From the NCBI GenBank assembly GCA_964017235.1, contig OZ024930.1:155682221-155746220 (forward strand): a stretch of DNA of 64,000 bases, given 5' to 3'. Of this stretch, positions 56,714 through 64,000 are shown in pieces; positions within the stretch are counted from its first letter, which is position 1, and the number at the start of each line of letters is the position of its first letter. This stretch comes from Sabellastarte sp. h YS-2021. Lineage: Eukaryota > Annelida > Polychaeta > Sabellida > Sabellidae. Under the pieces are notes generated by a model. It made no database searches. It was not told the origin of the DNA and was given only the letters and a program-made list of their open reading frames with translations. Position numbers and translations under genes: made by a program.

Positions 56714-57626
56714 AAGCCATTGCTGACTTCCTCCTGCACTGTTTCAGGACAAGAAGTTGCAACCAGGCACTATTGATGGCTACAGATCAGCCATTGCTGA
56801 CAAACTGGGCAATTCCGCCATTAATGTCAGTAAGGATGAAAATCTCACTCGTCTCCTGGATAGTTTCCATAGAGACAGACCCAAGGGCAGGAGGGGCATA
56901 CCCTCCTGGAACCTTTCTCTGGTGCTTCACCAGCTGACAAAGGCTCCCTTTGAACCCCTAAAAGAGGCCTCCTTGAAACATCTGACTTTCAAGACTGTTT
57001 TCTTGTTGGCCTTAGGTTCGGGTAAATGCAGGAGTGAGATCCATGCTTGGTTACATAAGAACATCAGACACCAGTCAGACTGGTCTAAGGTGTCTTTGTA
57101 CCCCTCACCCAGCTTCCTATCCAAGAACCAGCTGGCTAAGGAAGGTCCAGATAGTGTGGCTCCAGTGGTCATTCCAGCCCTGGCACCATCTCTGGATAGG
57201 TCACTCAAGGGCGACAGGTCCTTATGTCCAGTTAGAGCCCTGCGCTACTACTTGGACAGGACTGCAGATCTCAGGCAGAATAAGGAGTTAGTCTTTGTCT
57301 CCTTCAAGAAGGGTTTTGACAAAGACATCTCACCTGCCACCATCTCCTCATGGATCAAACAGACTGTGATTCTGTGCTATGAGCTCTCTGACCAGGCGGC
57401 CCTCACCTTACATCAGGTTAAAGCCCATGATGTTAGGGCCTTTGCTGCATCTAAGGCTTTCCAATCAGGGATCTCCTTAGATCAGATCTTGTCAGCCTGT
57501 CACTGGAAGTCTCACAACACCTTCACCCAATTCTATTTGAAGGATGTTGCCTGGGCTGATTCAGAGCTTTTCCACCTGGGACCTGTAGTGGCTGCCCAAC
57601 AGGTGCACCACCAGGCCCAGAAGTGA
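56560..57626 (+). pseudogene. DIRS tyrosine recombinase (one frameshift)
   Basis: The SAM-like N-terminal part (TRSVYEAKWTIFTKWCLSNQ, LKAIADFLLHCF) is in the frame of 54607; a one-base shift near 56740-56745 puts the rest in the frame 56757-57626 (LQPGTIDGYRSAIADKLGNS onward). The catalytic set looks present: R in GSGKCRSEIHA, HxxR in KAHDVRAFAAS, W in CHWKSHNTF and Y in FTQFYLKDV. The enzyme would integrate the circular DNA intermediate. It ends at a TGA at 57624-57626 after HHQAQK. Confidence 0.85.
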
Positions 57627-57936
57627 GGAGATATTGTATATATGTAAAAATGTACATATTGTAAATATGTAAAATATGTACATAATGTAAATATTTGTTG
57701 TACATATATTTAAAAAAACAAAACAAAACTGTGACTTGCTTCCCTTGGGAAGTTTATTCTTCTGGGACTGAACTCAGCCCCTCTCTCTCTATCTTTCCCT
57801 TCTCAAACCAACTCTGGAAGGAAAGAAAAAGGGGGGGGGGGCAACGTCGGTAGACTCCCGGTTAACCGGTGAGTTGGTGGCCGACCTTGACCTGTCAGGG
57901 TTCTCTGACCCTAGGTCAAATGGGCTTGTACTATTT
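57627..57936 (+). other. DIRS 3' non-coding region
   Basis: A TGTAAATATGTAAAATATG-type repeat (57640-57715), a pyrimidine-rich segment, a G tract (57829-57841) and ACCGGTTAACCGG-like text. It belongs to DIRS by position. The internal complementary region expected in DIRS was not identified. Confidence 0.5.
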
Positions 57937-58319
57937 AAGCGTCCCGCAAGGGACGCTTGTTTGTGTATGGGAGACCTTCAGGCTACGCCGTCTCCTCCGC
58001 CGGCTCCGCATTTTGTTTTCCTTATAACTCTGTAACCGTTAGGCGGATTCTTTTCAAATTTGGCAGGTTTAGGCAGTAGCCTTGGGGAATTTTTTTGAGT
58101 ATGCTGCAGTGACATTTCAACCAATCAGAGAGGTCACATGACCAAAAATGTCTTTTTTCGATGGGGAAGCTTGTCCGGATGATAACTTGAAAGGAATTTT
58201 ATCAATTCACCTGAAACTTGGCAAATACATTCATTCTATTAAAATCTGGAAATCATTAGATTTTGGCATTGATTGGTTAAGAAATGGCCGAGTAATTAAT
58301 GATTAATTATTCATTATGA

Positions 58320-60270
58320 ATTTTCCAAATAAGGTAAAACACAAAAATGCTTTTATCTCGAAAACTGTGCTAGATAGAGCGATTTCGATGAAATTTTTGA
58401 CCCACAGGGTAGCTCTGGGGAGTAGTTATCTCAATTTTGAAAAATTTTTTGTCTCGCCAAAAATGGCGGCCATTTTGAATTTTCAAATTTTTCACAAAAA
58501 TTGCAAAACATAAAAATTCTTATATCTCGAAAACCCTGCTAGATAGAGCGATTTCGACGAAATTTTTGACCCACAGGGTACTTCTGCAGAGTAGCCATGC
58601 CAATTTTCAAAAAAAATTTTCTCACCAAAAATGGCGGCCATTTTGAATTTTCGAATTTTTCGCAAAATTGCAAAACGTAAAAATGCTTATATCTCGAAAA
58701 CCCTGCTAGATAGAGCGATTTCGACGAAATTTTTGACCCACAGGGTACTTCTGCAGAGTAGCCATGCCAATTTTCAAAAAAAAATTTTCTCGCAAAAAAT
58801 GGTGGCCATTTTGAATTTTCGAATTTTTCGCAAAATTGCAAAACGTAAAAATGCTTATATCTCGAAAACCCTGCTAGATAGAGCGATTTCGACGAAATTT
58901 TTGACCCACAGGGTACTTTTGCAGAGTAGCCATGCCAATTTTCAAAAAAAAATTTTCTAGCAAAAAATGGCGGCCATTTTGAATTTTCGAATTTTTCGCA
59001 AAATTGCAAAACGTAAAAATGCTTATATCTCGAAAACCCTGCTAGATAGAGCGATGTCGACAAAATTTTTGACCCACAGGGTACTTCTGCAGAGTAGCCA
59101 TGCCAATTTTCAAAAAAAAATTTTCTCGCAAAAAATGGCGGCCATTTTGAATTTTCGAATTTTTCGCAAAATTGCAAAACGTAAAAATGCTTATATCTCG
59201 AAAACCCTGCTAGATAGAGCGATTTCGACGAAATTTTTGACCCACAGGGTACTTCTGCAGAGTAGCCATGCCAATTTTCAAAAAAAAATTTTCTAGCAAA
59301 AAATGGCGGCCATTTTGAATTTTCGAATTTTTCGCAAAATTGTAAAACGTAAAAATGCTTATATCTCGAAAACCCTGCTAGATAGAGCGATGTCGACGAA
59401 ATTTTTGACCCACAGGGTACTTCTGCAGAGTAGCCATGCCAATTTTCAAAAAAAAATTTTCTCGCAAAAAATGGCGGCCATTTTGAATTTTCGAATTTTT
59501 CGCAAAATTGAAAAACGTAAAAATGCTTATATCTCGAAAACCCTGCTAGATAGAGCGATTTCGACGAAATTTTTGACCCACAGGGTACTTCTGCAGAGTA
59601 GCCATGCCAATTTTCAAAAAAAAATTTTCTCGCAAAAAATGGCGGCCATTTTGAATTTTCGAATTTTTCGCAAAATTGCAAAACATAAAAATGCTTATAT
59701 CTCGAAAACCCTGCTAGATAGAGCGATTTCGACGAAATTTTTGACCCACAGGGTACTTCTGCAGAGTAGCCATGCCAATTTTCAAAAAAAAATTTTCTCG
59801 CAAAAAATGGCGGCTATTTTGAATTTTCGAATTTTTCGCAAAATTGCAAAACGTAAAAATGCTTATATCTCGAAAACCCTGCTAGATAGAGCGATTTCGA
59901 CGAAATTTTTGACCCACAGGGTATCTGCAGTATCAGTAGCCATGCCAATTTTCAAAAAATTTTTATCTTACCAAAAATGGCGGCCATTTTGAATTTTCGA
60001 ATTTTTCGCAAAAATTGCAAAACACAAAAATGCTTATATCTCGAAAACCGTGCTAGATAGAGCAATTTCGACGAAATTTTTGACCCACAGGGTATCTCTG
60101 CAGAGTAGTTATCCCAATTTTGAAAAAATTTTTGTCTCGCCAAAAATGGCGGCCATTTTGAATTTTCGAATTTTTCGCAAAAATTGCAAAACACAAAAAT
60201 GCTAATATTTCGAAAACAGTGCTACATAGAGCGATTTCGACAAAATTTTTGATCTTCAGGGTATCTCTGC
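58320..60270 (-). repeat. 168-bp minisatellite, about eleven units
   Basis: AAAATGGCGGCCATTTTGAA recurs every 168 bp from about 58457 to 60141. As 168 is divisible by three, long frames stay open on both strands (for example 380 codons at 58539-59681), all made of repeated 56-residue blocks. Two more monomers lie at 61960-62240. Confidence 0.92.
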
Positions 60271-60284
60271 AGAGCAGCTATCCC

Positions 60285-61870
60285 AAAGAGCTTTCACTTG
60301 GTGAAGTTTCAGACCTATAGCTAATTGCTCACCTACTCAAAATGAGTAAATGCGAATTACTTCTAAAAGTATTGCAGATAGCCAAAGTTTCTGAAATAAC
60401 TCATTCACCTACTTTTGGGAGAGCTTTCACTTGGTGAAGTTTCAGACCCGTAGCTAATTACTCACCTACTCAAAATGAGTAAATGCTAATTATCTCAAAA
60501 ACTATTGCGGATACCCAATTTTTATCAAATAACTCATTCATGTACTTTTGGGAGAGCTTTCACATGGTGAAGTTTCAGACCCGTAGATAATTACTCACCT
60601 ACTCAAAATGAGTAAAGGGGCCACGGTGGCAGAGTGGTAACACTCTCGCCTCCCACCTCTGCGGCCGGGGTTCGATCCCCGTCATGGCCGTAAGTGGGAA
60701 AGCTGGTAGTTGCTTGCCGTTGGTCGGCAGTTTACAGTACAGAACCCTAGCGAACTATATGTACTGGTTTCCTCTGCCCTTCCAACTAGCCGTCGTGATA
60801 TGACCTGTACAGTGTTGAAAGCGACGTAAAACCCCAAATAAAAAAAAAAAACAATGAATAAATGCGAATTATCTCTTAAAAGTATTGCAGATAGCCAATT
60901 TTTCTCAAATAACTCATTCACCTACTTTTGGAAGAGCTTTCACATGGTGAAGTTTCAGACCCATAGCTAATTACTCACCTACTCAAAATGAGTAATTGCG
61001 AATTATCTCTAAAAGTATTGCAGATAGCCAATTTTTCTCAAATAACTCATTCACCTACTTTTGGGACAGCTTTCACTCTGTGAAGTTTCAGACCCATAGC
61101 TATTTATTCACCTACTCAAAATGAGTAAATGCTAATTATCTGTAAAAGTATTGCGGATACCCAATTTTTATCAAATACTCATTCATCTACTTGTGGGAGA
61201 GCTTTCACATGGTGAAGTTTCAGACCCATAGCTAATTACTCCCCTACTCAAAATGAGTAAATGCGAATTATCTCTAAAAGTAGTGCAGATAGCCAATTTT
61301 TCTCAAATAACTCATTCACCTACTTTTGGGAGAGCTTTCACTTGGTGAAGTTTCAGACCCATAGCTAATTATTCACCTACTCAAAATGAGTAAATGTGAA
61401 TTATCTCTTAATAGTATTGCAGATAGCCAATTTTTCTCAAATAACTCATTCACCTACTTGTGGGAGAGCTTTCACTCTGTGAAGTTTCAGACCCATAGCT
61501 ATTTATTCACCTACTCAAAATGAGTAAATGCTAATTATCTGTAAAAGTATTGCGGATACCCAATTTTTAAGAAATACTCATTCATCTACTTGTGGGAGAG
61601 CTTTCACATGGTGAAGTTTCAGACCCATAGCTAATTGCTCACCTACTCAAAATGAGTAAATGCGAATTATCTCTAAAAGTATTGCAGATAGCCAATTTTT
61701 CTCAAATAACTCATTCACCTACTTTTGGGAGAGCTTTCACTTGGTGAAGTTTCAGACCCATAGCTAATTATTCACCTACTCAAAATGAGTAAATGTGAAT
61801 TATCTCTTAATAGTATTGCAGATAGCCAATTTTTCTCAAATAACTCATTCATCTACTTTTGGAAGAGCTT
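60285..61870 (-). repeat. 133-bp minisatellite, about eleven units, split by a SINE
   Basis: GAGCTTTCACTTGGTGAAGT or a variant occurs at about 60288, 60421, 60555, 60931, 61067, 61199, 61332, 61467, 61600, 61732 and 61866. Each unit holds the palindrome TACTCAAAATGAGTA. Confidence 0.9.
60617..60852 (+). mobile_element. tRNA-derived SINE inside the 133-bp array
   Basis: Same family as 31514-31746, with A box TGGCAGAGTGG, B box GGTTCGATCC and a tail CCCCAAATAAAAAAAAAAAC. Flanks AATGAGTAAA (60607-60616) and AATGAATAAA (60853-60862) form a 10-bp target duplication with one difference. The tRNA-like head is better preserved than in the other copy. Confidence 0.9.
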
Positions 61871-62464
61871 TCACACACGAAAATGAAAAATTGTGAATAT
61901 CTCGGAAAAGCTATTTCTTCTCCTTTAATGCTCGGCGGGAGATACACACCGCGGCAGTGGTCTTGACAAAAAATTTTGTCTCCCCAAAAATGGTGGCCAT
62001 TTTGAATTTTCAAAGTTTTTGCAAAACACAAAAATGCTTATATCTTGAAAACCATGCTATATGGAGCGAACTCAACAAAATTTTTGACCTGCTGGGTATC
62101 TCTGCAGAGTAGCCATGCCAATTTTCAAAATATTTTTTTCTCGCCAAATATAGCGGACATTTTTAATTTTTTAATTTTTTGCAAAACACAAAAATGCTTA
62201 TATCTTGAAAACCGTGCTAGATAGAGCAGACTGTGCTGACTTTGGTTGCCACAACAGTATAAGGCTAGAAACGAAGCATTTTCTTAATACTTTAGCACTC
62301 ACCTTTATATCCTTTTCGGGACGCAAAAACATTATCTTTTTTTTTTGCGAGCGTTCCTCTAGTTTGTTTTATTATGAGTTCACATAAGTCCCTAGCTGCT
62401 TACCCGCCTACCAAGCGGTAGTTATTCAGCAATTGTCCATTGGATAGGATGTATTAACGCAATA

Positions 62465-62803
62465 AAATTGCAAATTTAATAAGTAAATTAAATTTTTATA
62501 AGTTAATACCCTATCCAATGGACAGGCAAGGCCCACCCAACCGGCCCCGCTATCAGCTTACTAGGGGTCTTACTAGGACTAGACACGAAAAAGATGCTAT
62601 GACGTCACGATGTCTAGACAGGAACAGGAAGTACGATACGCCACCTGGGGAATGCACTCTCCTGACCGGTCCTGCCGGTATTCTATACAGGACGTCTTTT
62701 TCTGGCGTTTGGCGGGACCGGTCGTGCCGACCGGTAAAGCAATTGTCCATTGGATAGGGTATTAACTTATAAAAATTTAATTTACTTATTAAATTTGCAA
62801 TTT
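62465..62803 (-). mobile_element. Palindromic DIRS derivative (about 340 bp)
   Basis: Perfect 60-bp inverted arms lie at 62465-62524 and 62744-62803. The inner part of the arms (TTAATACCCTATCCAATGG) is a variant of the DIRS end. Positions 62585-62765 are an inverted copy, about 95% by eye, of the DIRS left region 52208-52388. It directly abuts the right end of DIRS. Likely a non-autonomous deletion derivative of a sister DIRS. Confidence 0.7.
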
Positions 62804-62984
62804 ATTTATGGGCTGATTTTAATGGAATGAATATGAGGAGAACCGATATTGGGGTGTGTAAATAAAAATATAAAAAAATTGTGGGCAAAAGATGGGTATT
62901 TGTGTACATGCATGATCCATTTTCTTAAAAATTGGACAAAAAAATTAAAAATAGGGATTACAATTCCTTAAAAGTGAAATAATT

Positions 62985-64000
62985 AAGCGGCCTGTCAGGG
63001 ACGCTTATTTGTTTTCACTTAAGTTCGACTGATCGCCGCCGCCGCCGCAGGATTATGGTCTCCCTTGAATAACTTCTTAGCCTTTCAAATTTTTCTTTCC
63101 TTCTTATCTTTCTTTAAAACTATAGGGGCGGGAAAAATTTTTGGGATACTTTGCGCAGACCTTAAGCTTTACTTAAGGTAACCTTAAACATAAGTCCAAA
63201 ACACCCCGTCATCGCGTTTCGGAAAAAAACACACACACCTGTGCTGTAAAATTCATCAGGTACATTCTAGACCAAATTTCCAAGGTCGGAAAGGATTTTC
63301 TTATCAATCGGACCATAGATGCCTGAATGGCAGGCGTTTTATTTTCGTAAATTTTTTAAAAATGGGTACTTGGTCTGTATCTCAAAAACAGTTAGGATTT
63401 CGGCATTTTGTTGGAATAACTTATTCACCTACTTTTTGATAATCTTTCACATGCCGAAGTTTTAGCCCTGTATCTGCGATCTTAAGGTCACCTTAATGTC
63501 CAAAAAGGGGGTTTTAGTCTTCCAGTTCACTTAGTTTTTCACTTTTTTCAACCAAACTTGGCACATATATCAAGATTCACCAAAGGAATATTCTGGCTTT
63601 ATGGTGACCTTAAACTGAAAATGTTAATGGACATATGGCCTGCTTAAAGTCATCAAATTGGAATAAAATCCTCTGGCTCCTTTCTTTTTCATTTTTTTTA
63701 CATTGAAATTATCACTGGTATTAAAGTAGATAAAAATAATACTTATGGTCACCTTAAACTCTCAGTATGAATGGAGTTGTAGCCACCTTAAAGTGAAATA
63801 AGGGGGTTTTCAGCCTCCAAGTATCTTATTGTTCGGCTGACCTCAGTTAACCATTGCACATCTATAAAGGATAGCAAACCAAAGGGTTATCCCGACTTTA
63901 TGGTGACCATAAACTGTTAATATAATTTTGGCCTCCCTAAAGTCATAACATTTGAATAAAGCCGTCTGGCTCTTTTCTTTTTCCATATCTAACATTGATA
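62985..64000 (-). mobile_element. Family-G hairpin-ended element, 3' part
   Basis: On the minus strand the 3' end is a hairpin at 63006-62985 (GGGACGCTT arm shared with family C), preceded by AAACAAATAAGCGTCC, a CGG tract (about 63036-63049) and ATTCAAGGGAGACCATAAT. The body to the right holds monomers with TTTATGGTGACC and GGCTGACCTCAGTTAACC, shared with 27441-27860 and 5800-5960. It runs off the window. Confidence 0.55.

Larger units (their letters stand above)
57937..62362 (-). mobile_element. Family-C hairpin-ended element (4.4 kb) nested in DIRS
   Basis: Read on the minus strand it starts CTAGAGGAACGCTCGC at 62362, has GCGTCCCG at 62324-62317, and ends in the hairpin at 57958-57937 (AAGCGTCCC/GGGACGCTT), whose distal arm is the inverse of that motif. 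A CCGCC-rich patch near 57990-58010 lies inside the hairpin. The body is two arrays (60285-61870 and 58320-60270), plus a linker 58010-58320 shared with family F. No transposase ORF. Confidence 0.65.
52198..62467 (+). mobile_element. DIRS-like tyrosine-recombinase retrotransposon with nested insertions
   Basis: Perfect 40-bp inverted ends lie at 52198-52237 and 62428-62467 (TTTTATTGCGTTAATACATC...). Removing the family-C element (57937-62362) leaves about 5.84 kb, a usual size for DIRS elements. Gene order is gag-like, RT-RNase H with C-terminal domain, tyrosine recombinase. DIRS elements integrate by recombinase without target duplications, and none is seen. All ORFs carry damage, so this copy is inactive as it stands. 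Local GC is higher than in the surroundings. Confidence 0.85.

Noticed and set aside
58539-59681. 380-codon open frame on the minus strand
   Set aside because: It is the 168-bp minisatellite read through; residues repeat every 56 and other frames on both strands are equally open.

Overview
The window is eukaryotic genomic DNA from an AT-rich, transposon-crowded invertebrate genome. Spliced GT-AG introns, a tRNA-derived SINE, a Tx1-like L1, a DIRS retrotransposon and many hAT and TA-flanked MITEs support this. The mix, and the minisatellite-bearing hairpin-ended elements, fit a mollusc, most likely a bivalve. That placement is inference. No prokaryotic feature, CRISPR array or ordinary tRNA/rRNA gene was seen.

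One host gene could be supported. It is a ten-exon, minus-strand DNAJA2-type Hsp40 co-chaperone from the start codon at 30698 to the stop at 8610. The 405-residue product has an HPD-bearing J domain, a G/F linker, four zinc-finger cysteine pairs, the C-terminal substrate domains and a CAHQ C-terminus. Every splice site is GT-AG and every phase joins correctly. The gene spans 22 kb because introns 1, 3, 5 and 7 are filled with mobile DNA.

Layout. 1-2212: 3' parts of two hairpin-ended elements, one nested in the other. 2322-2622: a short family-B end. 2623-4863: AT-rich, no gene. 4864-8138: a complete 3.3 kb family-A element. 8610-30698: DNAJA2, whose introns hold a second family-A copy (13675-17217), a family-E element (19425-22412) inserted into a family-B element, an opposite-strand LINE remnant, four hAT MITEs, a MULE-like element with a nested mariner-like MITE, and part of a family-F element. 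31514-31746: SINE. 34480-39640: two minisatellite arrays. 39741-43853: a 5'-truncated Tx1-like L1 with one nonsense codon. 45061-45140: SINE tail. 47341-50170: a chain of TA-flanked MITEs and an older repeat split by two transposons. 50465-51715: family-B array on the minus strand. 52198-62467: a DIRS-like retrotransposon with perfect 40-bp inverted ends, interrupted by a 4.4 kb family-C element that itself carries a SINE. 62465-62803: a palindromic DIRS derivative. 62985 to the end: a further minus-strand hairpin-ended element.

The most interesting pattern is a set of otherwise unrelated elements (families A, E and C) with one architecture. Each starts CTAGA, has a 5' subterminal motif that is the inverted copy of the distal arm of its own 3' terminal hairpin, carries an internal minisatellite, and (A and E) has a CGG tract before the hairpin. 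One family-E insertion interrupts recognisable family-B sequence with no target duplication, between A and T. This resembles Helitron/Helentron-type non-autonomous elements, but no Rep/helicase is present in the window. The arrays are also dense in nuclear-receptor half-sites (AGGTCA, TCAAGGTCA, DR1) and one carries RFX-type X-box palindromes. Any regulatory role for these is inference.
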